Shown here one piece after another: positions 9,458 to 18,650 of a stretch of DNA of 64,000 nt. The notes under the pieces were generated by a model that worked only from the letters and a program-made list of their open reading frames with translations, was not told the DNA's origin and searched no databases. Origin of the DNA: Flavobacteriales bacterium (GTDB lineage: Bacteria; Bacteroidota; Bacteroidia; Flavobacteriales_D; Parvicellaceae); contig JACJZN010000010.1 in the NCBI GenBank assembly GCA_020635565.1, positions 1 to 64,000 on the forward strand. The letters are read 5' to 3'. Numbering within the stretch: position 1 is the stretch's first letter; each line of letters opens with the position of its first letter. Made by a program: the position numbers and the translations under genes.

Positions 9458-11194
9458 TTACTTTGTAACCGCCACATTGAAGTTAGAAACTCTTCCATCT
9501 TCGAAGTTCATTGTGAACGTATAGTATCCTGCTGGTAACTCAGTAACGTCTACTTGAAGGTTTCCACCAGTCATGTTAACGTTAGTTGTCATAACCATTT
9601 TACCAGTCATATCCGTAACAAATAACTCTGCATTTCCTTTAAGTCCAGTCAAAGGAATGGTAATTACATCTGAAGTAGGGTTTGGATATGCAGTCAATTC
9701 AACTTCATTCTCTTCAACACCCATTTCTATGAATGTGTCTGCATCCATTGTATGAATTGCAATAGTAGGATAAGTTGGATCAGACCAACCTGTATACCAA
9801 CTAGTTCCATCAAATGTCATCATTACTGGCTGCAAATAGTTGTTAAGATTCTCATCATATCCAACTGCATTATCATGACCAAAATAAACATCTGAATCAT
9901 AAGTCACCACACAGAACAAATAACGCTGATTATCTACCAAAACAACCGTATCATTAAGTTGAGCAACTACAGTCATTCCCTGATCATCTGTATCATAAGA
10001 GTATTCTGCAAGACCTATCTCTTCGTAATCACTAACGAATGGAGAAGCAAAAGCTACATCAGTCATATCAGTAAATACATCATTCCACTCATATACTTTA
10101 GCTTCAACAAATTTACCCACTAAAGTAGTAGTCGCATCAGGATCATAAGTGGAAGCATTAAACTGGATTCCAGTAACTGCTAGTCTACTTGCATTAGGAT
10201 CCATAAAAGCAATACACGATTCAAACTGAGAAACTAAAGTTCCTCCTGGTCTAATTCCTGAAGAATTTAATGGCTCATTAGTAGAAGCATCAATTGGAAC
10301 GTAAGACATTACATTGTCATCGATTAAGAAATTCACAACGTAAGAATTATCGTTGGTATACTCATCAACAACAACTCCCATATCAATAGTATAAGTGATA
10401 GTATATTCACCCGTACCATAAGTAGTTTGAGAGAAGTTAGGAAATGTAAACAATAAACTATCTCCTGATAAGATAGACTGAGCAGCAGAAGTATTACTAT
10501 AAACAGAAGATCCTCCGTAAGATACATCTGCAGTTACAGTAATTCCTGATTGATCGTTGTTTCCATAGTTGTATACCCAAGAAGAAATAACTACATCAAA
10601 TTCAGTGTCATCTTGCGCCAAAGCAGATACAGTTGAATATTGTTGAGCACTAGTACATCCTTGTTTAACCATTCCTAGGTCATCATCATAATATCCAGTT
10701 TTTGAACCAAGAAATACCACAAGGTCTCCACCAGTATCTAACACGTTTCTTAGAATAGCTCCATCATTAGTAGAGATCATGAATACTGGAATTGTAACGT
10801 TGGCTCCATCGGCTCCACCACCCATTGAAATTGGTGCACCTCCGTTATTAACAATAATTACAGCTACAGCACCAGCATTTTCACAGTTAAGTGCTTTAGT
10901 ACCGAATTCGCAATCACCTCTGTAAAGCATAGCCACTTTACCCGTAAGATCATTTACCAAAGCATTACAAGCTAATGAATCTGCTGCAGTTCCGTCATCT
11001 GCCAACATCACTGTATCAATAACCGCATTTAATGGATCTGTCATATCTGGACTTCCCCATCCCGAGTTAACATCTGCATAAGTATGTCCATATCCGCCTG
11101 AGATTCCAACCGGAGCTTCCACAGAAAATACTACTTGCCCATAAGAAGTAAATAGTACCGTCATCGAAAGAAATGATAGTAATAATTTTTTCAT
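9458..11194 (-). CDS. Secreted T9SS substrate with PA domain
   Basis: 578 residues. The signal peptide ends near TSYGQ (about residue 20). Residues about 25-165 resemble a protease-associated (PA) domain: GKVAMLYRGDCEFGTKALN, AGAVAVIIVNN, IPVFMIS. The middle is beta-sandwich-like. The last ~80 residues are a T9SS type A sorting domain: AYPNPTSDVITIPL, ELFVTDMTGKMV and LPAGYYTFTM. No protease catalytic domain is visible, so the PA domain may serve binding. Expected at the cell surface or released. It has its own promoter and terminator. Confidence 0.88.
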   Translation of the reverse strand: MKKLLLSFLSMTVLFTSYGQVVFSVEAPVGISGGYGHTYADVNSGWGSPDMTDPLNAVIDTVMLADDGTAADSLACNALVNDLTGKVAMLYRGDCEFGTKALNCENAGAVAVIIVNNGGAPISMGGGADGANVTIPVFMISTNDGAILRNVLDTGGDLVVFLGSKTGYYDDDLGMVKQGCTSAQQYSTVSALAQDDTEFDVVISSWVYNYGNNDQSGITVTADVSYGGSSVYSNTSAAQSILSGDSLLFTFPNFSQTTYGTGEYTITYTIDMGVVVDEYTNDNSYVVNFLIDDNVMSYVPIDASTNEPLNSSGIRPGGTLVSQFESCIAFMDPNASRLAVTGIQFNASTYDPDATTTLVGKFVEAKVYEWNDVFTDMTDVAFASPFVSDYEEIGLAEYSYDTDDQGMTVVAQLNDTVVLVDNQRYLFCVVTYDSDVYFGHDNAVGYDENLNNYLQPVMMTFDGTSWYTGWSDPTYPTIAIHTMDADTFIEMGVEENEVELTAYPNPTSDVITIPLTGLKGNAELFVTDMTGKMVMTTNVNMTGGNLQVDVTELPAGYYTFTMNFEDGRVSNFNVAVTK

Positions 11195-11219
11195 AATTTT
11201 TTCAGTTTGGTTTAAGGTT

Positions 11220-11250
11220 CAAATTTAATATTTAATTAACTATTTGTCAA
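11220..11250 (-). promoter_or_regulatory. Bacteroidota-type promoter of the PA/T9SS gene
   Basis: On the minus strand: TTG (11250-11248), 20-base spacer, then TAAATTTG (11227-11220), matching TTG-N19-21-TAnnTTTG. The leader to the ATG at 11194 is about 20 bases. Confidence 0.6.
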
Positions 11251-11327
11251 TAAAACTCCTCATTTTCTTAATGGTTGCCCAGATAATTACTCAACATTTC
11301 TTAGCTTAGCCATTCAAATAAAGATTC

Positions 11328-12815
11328 ATGAAAATTGCTTTACACTGGAAAATTATTATTGGTCTAATCCTTGGTTTGAGTTGGGCGATTGCAGCTAGTT
11401 ATTTAGGATTTTCTGAATTTACCCTAGATTGGATAGATCCATTTGGAAAGATATTTATTAATCTTCTTAAAATGATCGCTGTTCCCTTAGTTCTATTCTC
11501 TATCATTAAAGGTGTTGCAGACCTAAAAGACATCACTAAACTTGGTAAAGTGGGATTAAAAACTCTAGGAGTATACTTAATAACAACGCTGTTTGCCATT
11601 TCTCTAGGACTGATAATCGTCAATGTTTTTAAACCTGGACTCTCTCTTTCTGAGGAACAACGTATCGAAAACAGAATCAAATATGAACTTTGGGCTGAGG
11701 AAACAGGAACCCAGATGGTTGATGACAAACACTTTCTTCAAAATCCAGATTATGTTAAAGAAGTTAGTCTGGTAAAAGAAAAATACAATTTAGAAAAAGC
11801 AGAAAATTCAAGTAATGAATCACTTCAAAAAAAGAAAGCCGCTCTGGCGGATCAAGAAAATGCGAGACCTTTACAGTTTTTGGTAGATATTGTTCCCACC
11901 AATGTTTTCTCCGCATTGACTGATGTAAAAAACATGCTGCAAATAATTTTCTTTGGTGTATTGTTTGGAGTTGCTTTATTGATGATCCCAACCGTCTCCT
12001 CAGACCCTGTTAGCAAAGTGATCTCAGGGATCAATGACACTTTTCTTAAAATGGTAGATATTATCATGAATGCGGCTCCCTATTTTGTATTTGCTTTAAT
12101 GGCAGGTAATTTTTCTGAACTCGCTAAAGATGATCCCGAGCGACTTTGGCAGACCTTATTACCCTTGCTACAATATTCTCTCTATGTAATACTTGGGCTA
12201 GCCATTATGATCTTTTTGATTTACCCTACTATCATGTTGATCGTTACCAAAAAGAACGGACAGCCTTTAACCTATGCAGGCTTTTTCAAAAGAATCAGTC
12301 CGGCTCAATTTCTGGCTTTCTCCACTAGTTCAAGTGCTGCAACTCTCCCTGTGACACTTGAATGCGTGCGTGATCGGATCGGAGTTTCAAAAGAAGTCAC
12401 AAGTTTTGTACTTCCAATTGGTGCCACCGTCAATATGGACGGAACAAGTCTTTATCAGGCAATCGCGGCAATATTCTTAGCTCAGATCCATATGATAGAA
12501 CTTTCATTTGCTGTCCAAATGGAGATCATGCTTTTAGCTCTGATGGCTTCAATCGGTTCTGCTGCAGTTCCAAGTGCTGGTTTGGTGATGCTAATGATCG
12601 TACTATCAAGTGTTGGGCTAAATCCAGAATGGGTTGTTTTCATTTTCGCGGTCGATAGAATATTGGATATGTGCCGCACAGTAGTAAATGTGACCGGTGA
12701 TGCAACCGTTGCAACAATCATTGCAAGTTCTGAAGGTGAGTTGAATATTGTTTCTGATGATATTCTAGATAATGAATTGGATCACGTAATTGACGAACAC
12801 GAATCCAACGCATAA
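11328..12815 (+). CDS. Dicarboxylate/amino acid:cation symporter (DAACS/GltP family)
   Basis: 495 residues, polytopic. Imports glutamate, aspartate or C4-dicarboxylates with Na+ or H+. Family signatures are visible: MIAVPLVLFSIIKGVADL near residue 48, the Ser-rich hairpin STSSSAATLPVTLE near 330, GATVNMDGTSLY near 365, and the Asp/Arg/Asn helix DRILDMCRTVVNVTGDA near 443. It is longer than the usual ~420-440 because of a charged insertion at about residues 108-185, before the segment DIVPTNVFSAL. Stands alone. Confidence 0.93.
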   Translation: MKIALHWKIIIGLILGLSWAIAASYLGFSEFTLDWIDPFGKIFINLLKMIAVPLVLFSIIKGVADLKDITKLGKVGLKTLGVYLITTLFAISLGLIIVNVFKPGLSLSEEQRIENRIKYELWAEETGTQMVDDKHFLQNPDYVKEVSLVKEKYNLEKAENSSNESLQKKKAALADQENARPLQFLVDIVPTNVFSALTDVKNMLQIIFFGVLFGVALLMIPTVSSDPVSKVISGINDTFLKMVDIIMNAAPYFVFALMAGNFSELAKDDPERLWQTLLPLLQYSLYVILGLAIMIFLIYPTIMLIVTKKNGQPLTYAGFFKRISPAQFLAFSTSSSAATLPVTLECVRDRIGVSKEVTSFVLPIGATVNMDGTSLYQAIAAIFLAQIHMIELSFAVQMEIMLLALMASIGSAAVPSAGLVMLMIVLSSVGLNPEWVVFIFAVDRILDMCRTVVNVTGDATVATIIASSEGELNIVSDDILDNELDHVIDEHESNA

Positions 12816-12821
12816 AATAAT

Positions 12822-12866
12822 TTTCAACCTGTAACTTATAGCTGAATTAAAGTTATATTGTTGAAA
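12822..12866. other. Two-tier inverted repeat after the symporter gene
   Basis: TTTCAAC (12822-12828) pairs with GTTGAAA (12860-12866), and inside it TAACTT (12832-12837) pairs with AAGTTA (12850-12855). It lies just after the stop at 12815. There is no clean T run, so it may be a weak terminator or 3' stabilising structure. Confidence 0.4.
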
Positions 12867-12905
12867 CCCTTTTCTCACCAATATCTTATGGTAGACTTTT
12901 TGTAG

Positions 12906-12913
12906 TACGTTTG
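12906..12913 (+). promoter_or_regulatory. -7 box of the PorE-like gene
   Basis: TACGTTTG matches TAnnTTTG, 16 bases before the ATG at 12930. No clear -33 box was seen. Confidence 0.4.
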
Positions 12914-12929
12914 AAAAAAGTTGTTGTAA

Positions 12930-14972
12930 ATGAGATTACTTAACCTTCTATTTGTATTATTTTTTGTCATCTTCTCCAATATTTCCTTAGCACAGGACGA
13001 AGAAGAAGTTGACCCTAATTGTGTTCCTCCCACTGATAAAAAAGGAGCAAAACTCTGGGAACAAGCGAACGATAAGAAAAATAATGATTATAAGGAGCGT
13101 ATTACTGCTCTAAAACAATTACTGGAAATGAATGAAGATTGCGCACCATGTATGTGGAACTTGGCGCAGGAGACTTTTGTCAGAGCACAGATGAGCGAAA
13201 GTGATTATAGCATTCCAAAGAAATACTATTTAATGCTTGAACAAACTTGTCCTGACTATCATGCAGACATCTACTATCAATTAGGAGTTATCTACTATTC
13301 TGAGCAACAGGATTGCGAAGCGCTGAAATACTTTAAGAAATTCCTTGCATTCAAAACGGATGACGAAAGTAAACTCAGTAAGAAATATGACAAACAACTA
13401 ACGGATGTTGAAGAAATAATGGAAGAAGTGGACTTTTACTGCAATTTCTTTACCACCAATAAAGTCAATTTCAATCCTGTTCTCGTAAAAAATGTTTCTA
13501 CTGCTGAAAGAGATGAATATTTACCGATCATCTCCCCGGATAATGAATTGATCTTCTATACTCAGGAATATGAGTACAAAGAAATAGGAGGAATAATGAC
13601 CCAAACCATCCAGGAATTCTGCGAAGCTTCGAGACCTTCAGCTTCTGAACCTTTTTCTAAGGGAACTCCCATGCCAGATCCGTTTAACATTGGACCAAAG
13701 TATGGAGGTGCTACAATATCCATTGACAATAAGGAAATGTATGTCTGCGCCTGTGCAAAAGAAGGTAACTATTGGAATTGCGACATCTTCATGACTAAAT
13801 ATGACATCACAGAAGTTAAGGGTAAAAAGAAGTACATCTGGTCTGAACTCATCAACATCGGTCCAAATGTAAACGGGACCAATACCTGGGAAGCACAACC
13901 TTCTCTCAGTGCAGACGGTAAGACGCTTTACTTTGCGAGTGCTCGGCAAGGTGGTTATGGGGCGATTGATCTTTATTTTTCCGAAAGAGATGAAGATGGC
14001 AACTGGGGTGTGGCACAAAACATGGGTCCTGTTATCAACACTGCAGGTAGTGACAAGTCACCTTTCCTTCATTGCGACAGCAGAACTTTGTACTTCGTAT
14101 CAGAAACATCTGTTGATCGGTTGGGAGCAGGGGGATTTGACATTTTCTTCAGCAAGCAAGATGTAAAAACAGGTGAATGGTCTAAACCAAAGAATATTGG
14201 ATATCCAATTAACACAGCGGGTGACGAAGAGGCATTGATCGTGAGTACGGATGGAAATTATGGTTACTTTTCTTCTGATCAGACTAAAGGAGGTATTGGG
14301 AAAAAAGATATTTTCTACTTCTATATGCCTACTCACGCAAAACCTGACAAAGTGGTTTTGATGAAAGGAAAGATCAACACTGATAATATTGCAGAAGTGA
14401 AGGACGCTAAATTAGAGGTGCGTTTTGAAGATGGAACTACTCAAAAGCAAGAGATCAAAGTCCAGGATGATGGAAATTATGTGGCTGTTGCAAATATCGG
14501 TAATGGAAAACAGGATGCGCTGCTAGAAGTAAAGAAACAAGGAAAAGCCTATGAATCGAAACTGATCACTAAAGAATCTTCGAATGAAACATTCCTTAAA
14601 GATCAAGAACTGGAAGTTAAGTCAATTAAAAAAGGAAGTGTTTTTACCATAGATGACATTTTGTATAAAACGAACAGTTCTGAACTTGATCAAAAATCTC
14701 TTTTGGTACTCAAAGGATTTGCAAATTGGTTGAAAGAAAATCCAGACATCAAGATTGAGATCCAAGGACATACTGATGACCTTGGGGCAGATGCTGCAAA
14801 CCTTGCGCTATCGCAAGATCGTGCATTTACCGTGATGGAATACCTGTCTACTCAAGGCATTCCAGCTTCTAGAATGAAGTTTCAGGGTTATGGTGAAACT
14901 AAACCAAAAGTTCCGAATACGACTGATGAGAACAGAGCCAAGAATCGTAGAACTGATTTCAAAATACTGTAA
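12930..14972 (+). CDS. PorE-like protein: TPR, beta-propeller, CRD and OmpA domains
   Basis: 680 residues. Signal peptide ends SNISLAQ. Order: TPR-like helices at about 35-165 (CAPCMWNLAQETFVRAQ, DIYYQLGVIYY), PD40/WD40-like propeller blades at about 185-470 (repeated PSLSADGKTLYFAS and SPFLHCDSRTLYFVS patterns), a carboxypeptidase-regulatory-like domain at about 475-545, and an OmpA C-terminal domain at about 565-680 (IEIQGHTDDLGAD, NRRTDFKIL). This order and length match PorE of the type IX secretion system, which anchors the apparatus to peptidoglycan. PorE is a lipoprotein, but no lipobox Cys is seen here, so it may be a paralog. A weak hairpin (14978-15002) follows. Confidence 0.8.
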   Translation: MRLLNLLFVLFFVIFSNISLAQDEEEVDPNCVPPTDKKGAKLWEQANDKKNNDYKERITALKQLLEMNEDCAPCMWNLAQETFVRAQMSESDYSIPKKYYLMLEQTCPDYHADIYYQLGVIYYSEQQDCEALKYFKKFLAFKTDDESKLSKKYDKQLTDVEEIMEEVDFYCNFFTTNKVNFNPVLVKNVSTAERDEYLPIISPDNELIFYTQEYEYKEIGGIMTQTIQEFCEASRPSASEPFSKGTPMPDPFNIGPKYGGATISIDNKEMYVCACAKEGNYWNCDIFMTKYDITEVKGKKKYIWSELINIGPNVNGTNTWEAQPSLSADGKTLYFASARQGGYGAIDLYFSERDEDGNWGVAQNMGPVINTAGSDKSPFLHCDSRTLYFVSETSVDRLGAGGFDIFFSKQDVKTGEWSKPKNIGYPINTAGDEEALIVSTDGNYGYFSSDQTKGGIGKKDIFYFYMPTHAKPDKVVLMKGKINTDNIAEVKDAKLEVRFEDGTTQKQEIKVQDDGNYVAVANIGNGKQDALLEVKKQGKAYESKLITKESSNETFLKDQELEVKSIKKGSVFTIDDILYKTNSSELDQKSLLVLKGFANWLKENPDIKIEIQGHTDDLGADAANLALSQDRAFTVMEYLSTQGIPASRMKFQGYGETKPKVPNTTDENRAKNRRTDFKIL

Positions 14973-15019
14973 AAACGAACAATTCCTCAGAATATTTGTT
15001 CTTTGTTTAAAAGAATTCT

Positions 15020-16309
15020 ATGACAATTTTCTGGTTCAGACGCGATCTCAGATTAGAAGATAATGCGGCCCTTTATTATGCTCTCAAGGAGAATAGTAAT
15101 GTTCTACCCATCTTCATTTTCGATAAAAACATCTTAGATAAACTAGACTCCAGAAAGGACAATCGTGTTAGTTTCATTTACAAATGCGTAACTGCACTGA
15201 AGATCTCACTTCAGAAATATGGAAGTGATCTGAAGGTATTTTACGGAACTCCTGAGGACGTCTTTAAAACCTTGATCTCCCAAGTAGAGGTAAAGAAGAT
15301 CTATACCAACAGAGATTATGAACCGGATGCGATTTCCAGAGATAAAAAGATCTTAGAACTTTGCACAAATCATGGTATATCATTTATCGCCAAAAAAGAT
15401 CAAGTAATTTTCGACAGAAACGAGATACTCAAAAGTGACGGCTCACCATATACGGTTTACACGCCCTATAGTAAGCAATGGAAAACTAAACTAAATGATT
15501 TTTACATCAAGGAATATCCAACGACCGACTATTTAAAAAATCTAAAACAAGTCAAGGCGGAATCCATGTTGGAAATTGAAAAAATTGGTTTTCAGCTGGA
15601 AAATACAATTTCAATTGTTTATGATGTGAATATTAACATCCTAAAAAATTATCACAATACAAGGGATATTCCTTCAATTCATGGAACATCAAGGCTCAGT
15701 ACCCATCTAAGATTTGGCACGGTAAGTATTAGAAAACTAGTCAGAATTGCCCTACAGTCCAATGAAAAATGGTTAAATGAATTGATCTGGAGAGACTTTT
15801 ACCAAATGATTCTTTATCACTTCCCTCAGACTACAGATAATGCCTTTAAACCGAAATATGATCTCATCGAATGGGAAAATAATGAAAACCATTTCAACGC
15901 TTGGTGTGAAGGAAAAACTGGTTATCCTATAGTTGATGCTGGGATGAGAGAATTAAACACTACTGGTTTTATGCATAATCGAGTTCGAATGATTGTCGCC
16001 AGTTTTTTAACTAAACATCTTCTAATTGATTGGAGATGGGGAGAACGATATTTTGCTGAAAAATTATTAGATTTTGATCTCGCAAGTAATGTTGGAGGTT
16101 GGCAATGGGCGGCAGGGTCTGGCTGTGATGCTGCTCCTTACTTTAGAGTCTTTAATCCTTACCTCCAAACAGAGAAATTTGATCCCGATGAAAAATACAT
16201 CAAGCAATGGGTTCCTGAATATAAATCCCCGAATTATCCTAAACCAATCGTAAATCACAAAATGGCAAGAGAAAGAGTTTTAGATCGATATAAAAGAGCG
16301 TTGAATTAA
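15020..16309 (+). CDS. phrB: Deoxyribodipyrimidine photolyase (cryptochrome/photolyase family)
   Basis: 429 residues. Repairs UV-induced pyrimidine dimers in DNA using FADH- and light. The N-terminal antenna domain starts TIFWFRRDLRLEDNAALYYA, as in class I CPD photolyases. The C-terminal FAD domain has GTSRLSTHLRFGTVS near 221, WLNELIWRDFYQMI near 254, the HNRVRMIVASFLTKHLLIDW block near 315, and GGWQWAAGSGCDAAPYFR near 355. It is a little shorter than the E. coli enzyme. A CPD-repair role is inferred from overall similarity. Stands alone. Confidence 0.93.
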   Translation: MTIFWFRRDLRLEDNAALYYALKENSNVLPIFIFDKNILDKLDSRKDNRVSFIYKCVTALKISLQKYGSDLKVFYGTPEDVFKTLISQVEVKKIYTNRDYEPDAISRDKKILELCTNHGISFIAKKDQVIFDRNEILKSDGSPYTVYTPYSKQWKTKLNDFYIKEYPTTDYLKNLKQVKAESMLEIEKIGFQLENTISIVYDVNINILKNYHNTRDIPSIHGTSRLSTHLRFGTVSIRKLVRIALQSNEKWLNELIWRDFYQMILYHFPQTTDNAFKPKYDLIEWENNENHFNAWCEGKTGYPIVDAGMRELNTTGFMHNRVRMIVASFLTKHLLIDWRWGERYFAEKLLDFDLASNVGGWQWAAGSGCDAAPYFRVFNPYLQTEKFDPDEKYIKQWVPEYKSPNYPKPIVNHKMARERVLDRYKRALN

Positions 16310-16329
16310 TGTCATTATAAAGTCAAGTA

Positions 16330-16361
16330 TTTGCAATTGAATTAAACTTGCTCTACCTTTG
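16330..16361 (+). promoter_or_regulatory. Promoter of ahcY
   Basis: TTTG (16330-16333), 20-base spacer, TACCTTTG (16354-16361). This is a full match to the Bacteroidota -33/-7 consensus, 39 bases before the start codon. Confidence 0.7.
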
Positions 16362-16400
16362 CCGTCCGAAATGAATTAAAAATCTAATTATCAATAAATA

Positions 16401-17714
16401 ATGAGTACAATGACAGAAAAACTTCCTTACAAGGTTAAAGATATTAGTCTTGCAGACTGGGGTCGTAGAGAAATCAAATTAGCTGAAGCTGAAATGCCTG
16501 GATTAATGGCACTTAGAGAAGAATATGGACCTTCTCAACCATTAAAAGGAGCTAGAATTGCAGGATGTCTTCACATGACTATTCAAACTGCTGTTTTGAT
16601 TGAAACTCTAGTTGAACTTGGAGCTGATGTTACTTGGTCTTCTTGTAATATTTTCTCTACTCAAGATCATGCTGCTGCTGCGATTGCTGCTGCTGGGATT
16701 CCAGTTTATGCATGGAAAGGTATGACTGAAGAAGAATTCGATTGGTGTATCGAACAAACATTGTTTGCATTTGAAGGTGGACAACCGTTGAATATGATCT
16801 TGGATGATGGTGGTGATTTAACGAATATGGTATTCGATCAATTCCCTGAGTTAACTAAAGATATCAAAGGTCTTTCTGAAGAAACTACTACTGGTGTTCA
16901 CAGACTTTACGAAAGAATGAAGAAAGGAACATTGGTTATGCCTGCGATCAACGTAAACGATTCTGTAACAAAATCTAAATTTGACAACAAATATGGATGT
17001 AAAGAATCTTTAGTTGATTCTATCCGAAGAGCAACTGATGTAATGATCGCTGGTAAAGTTGCTGTTGTTGCTGGATATGGTGATGTTGGGAAAGGTTCTG
17101 CGGCTTCTTTGAGAGGTGCAGGAGCAAGAGTTATCGTAACTGAGATCGATCCAATCTGCGCACTTCAAGCTGCAATGGATGGTTTCGCTGTTAAGAAAAT
17201 GGATAACGCTATCGCTGAAGCTGACATCGTAGTTACGACTACAGGTAACAAGGATATCGTAGTTGGACGTCACTTCGAAATGATGAAAGACAAAACGATC
17301 GTTTGTAACATTGGACACTTCGATAACGAGATTCAGGTTAAGTACTTGAATGATAAGTATGGTGCATCTAAAGTGACGATCAAGCCACAAGTAGATATGT
17401 ACAATGTGAACGGTAAAGACATTATCCTTCTTGCCGAAGGTAGATTAGTGAACTTAGGTTGTGCGACAGGTCACCCTTCGTTTGTAATGAGTAACTCATT
17501 CACTAACCAGACTTTAGCTCAGATCGAACTTTGGACAAATAGTCAAGCTTACGGAAATGAAGTTTACATGCTTCCTAAGCATTTGGATGAAAAAGTGGCG
17601 AAATTACACTTAGCTAAGATCGGTGTTGAATTAGAAGAATTGTCTCAAGAACAAGCTGAATATATTGGTGTAGAAGTTCAGGGACCATACAAACCAGAAC
17701 ACTACAGATATTAA
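16401..17714 (+). CDS. ahcY: Adenosylhomocysteinase
   Basis: 437 residues, cytosolic. Splits S-adenosylhomocysteine to adenosine and homocysteine, removing the inhibitor left by methylation reactions. Seen: the start KDISLADWGRREIKLAE, the substrate-site stretch CLHMTIQTAVLIETL near 56, NIFSTQDHAAAA near 83, the NAD-binding loop AGYGDVGKGSA near residue 225, and the family C-terminus GPYKPEHYRY. Full length. Its codon use is typical of a highly expressed gene and it has its own promoter and terminator. Confidence 0.98.
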   Translation: MSTMTEKLPYKVKDISLADWGRREIKLAEAEMPGLMALREEYGPSQPLKGARIAGCLHMTIQTAVLIETLVELGADVTWSSCNIFSTQDHAAAAIAAAGIPVYAWKGMTEEEFDWCIEQTLFAFEGGQPLNMILDDGGDLTNMVFDQFPELTKDIKGLSEETTTGVHRLYERMKKGTLVMPAINVNDSVTKSKFDNKYGCKESLVDSIRRATDVMIAGKVAVVAGYGDVGKGSAASLRGAGARVIVTEIDPICALQAAMDGFAVKKMDNAIAEADIVVTTTGNKDIVVGRHFEMMKDKTIVCNIGHFDNEIQVKYLNDKYGASKVTIKPQVDMYNVNGKDIILLAEGRLVNLGCATGHPSFVMSNSFTNQTLAQIELWTNSQAYGNEVYMLPKHLDEKVAKLHLAKIGVELEELSQEQAEYIGVEVQGPYKPEHYRY

Positions 17715-17749
17715 TCTGAATTGCATAGTTAAGTACTAAGCAAAAACAA

Positions 17750-17788
17750 TAACTTTGCCCAGTCCAAATCGGTCTGGGCATTTTTTTT
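17750..17788 (+). terminator. ahcY terminator overlapping a -7 box
   Basis: GCCCAG (17757-17762) and CTGGGC (17774-17779) form the stem, followed by eight T. TAACTTTG, a perfect TAnnTTTG, occupies 17750-17757 and touches the first stem base. The next gene starts at 17792, so ahcY termination and initiation for the next gene appear to share one element. Confidence 0.75.
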
Positions 17789-17791
17789 ATC

Positions 17792-18595
17792 ATGAAGCTG
17801 AAGAAGAGGATTATTTATTACGCTATTGGTTTCTTATTGGGAATCATTCTTACTCTTGTCATTTTTGCTGACAAAGATATTTTTGGATTTATGCCTTCCA
17901 ATCGTGTTCGTAAGGACATTCAGAACAGTAATATCATGATCTCACCTATGGAAAAGGCTAAATTAGATTGTATGGGGATCGATGAAAATTTCATTTTCGA
18001 GATGATCGAGAATGCTGATGTTAATTTCTCCAATAGTCAAACCAGTTTCAGCAAGGAAAAATTCTGGATCCAAGGGTACGAATATGATATGGAAGTTAAG
18101 AAGTACGAATTGGAGTATGAAGGTAAATTACTCTCCTTCTGGATTGCTCCTAAAGATTCAGTTTCCATTCTTCATACGGTTAATTCTAAGTGTAATGTTA
18201 ACGAATCAGACAACCTAAGTCTCGAAATAATGCTGATGCCAGAACATTTAATCTTCAAAAAAATGCTCGAAAAAGAACTCTGGCTCAATAAACAAATCAC
18301 CTGTTCTATGGAATGTCATCAAATTACGGACAAAGACATAGATGAACTTTTTAAAACAGGAGATATCCTCCTTGAGGAAAGTCTTCCAGGAAGAAAACCA
18401 AATCCGATCTACTTTATCAAACAAACGATTAACGAAACGCCATATATTTTCTGGGTGGAAATTGGCGCAACAAAAACCAGAATAAAATATTTCGTTAACG
18501 TATCCGGATTGAAATTAGAGAAAAACCAATTCCTATTGAACGAGATTTTCAATAAGGCTAAAGAAGATGATGGATGCGGTTGTTATGGGGATTAA
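17792..18595 (+). CDS. Membrane-anchored protein with two DUF4258-like repeats
   Basis: 267 residues. An N-terminal membrane helix (IIYYAIGFLLGIILTLVIF) anchors it. Two similar units follow, about residues 55-128 and 170-245. Both have a Cys/Asp or Glu-Cys start (KLDCMGIDENFIFEMIENAD; CSMECHQITDKDIDELFKTGD), then a beta hairpin ending in VSILHTV or IKYFVNV. From memory, flavobacterial DUF4258 proteins have a CRxxCRxIxxxE start, a G(K/E)(V/I)N turn and a Cys-rich tail; the tail here is CGCYGD. Function unknown. Begins inside the shared element after ahcY. Confidence 0.6.
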   Translation: MKLKKRIIYYAIGFLLGIILTLVIFADKDIFGFMPSNRVRKDIQNSNIMISPMEKAKLDCMGIDENFIFEMIENADVNFSNSQTSFSKEKFWIQGYEYDMEVKKYELEYEGKLLSFWIAPKDSVSILHTVNSKCNVNESDNLSLEIMLMPEHLIFKKMLEKELWLNKQITCSMECHQITDKDIDELFKTGDILLEESLPGRKPNPIYFIKQTINETPYIFWVEIGATKTRIKYFVNVSGLKLEKNQFLLNEIFNKAKEDDGCGCYGD

Positions 18596-18650
18596 ATCCT
18601 AATTTATAAATTATTCATATTTTTACTTCAAACAATTATCCTTAACTGAA

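Noticed and set aside
13638..14018. Minus-strand open frame of 126 codons opposite the PorE-like gene.
   Set aside because: Antisense shadow; product has no known pattern and no promoter box.
16310..16400. SAH riboswitch before ahcY.
   Set aside because: The leader is only ~40 bases after the predicted start and shows no SAH-type pairing; a plain promoter explains the region.
17010..17390. Minus-strand open frame of 126 codons inside ahcY.
   Set aside because: Antisense to a highly conserved gene; Ser/Asn-rich translation with no recognisable domain.
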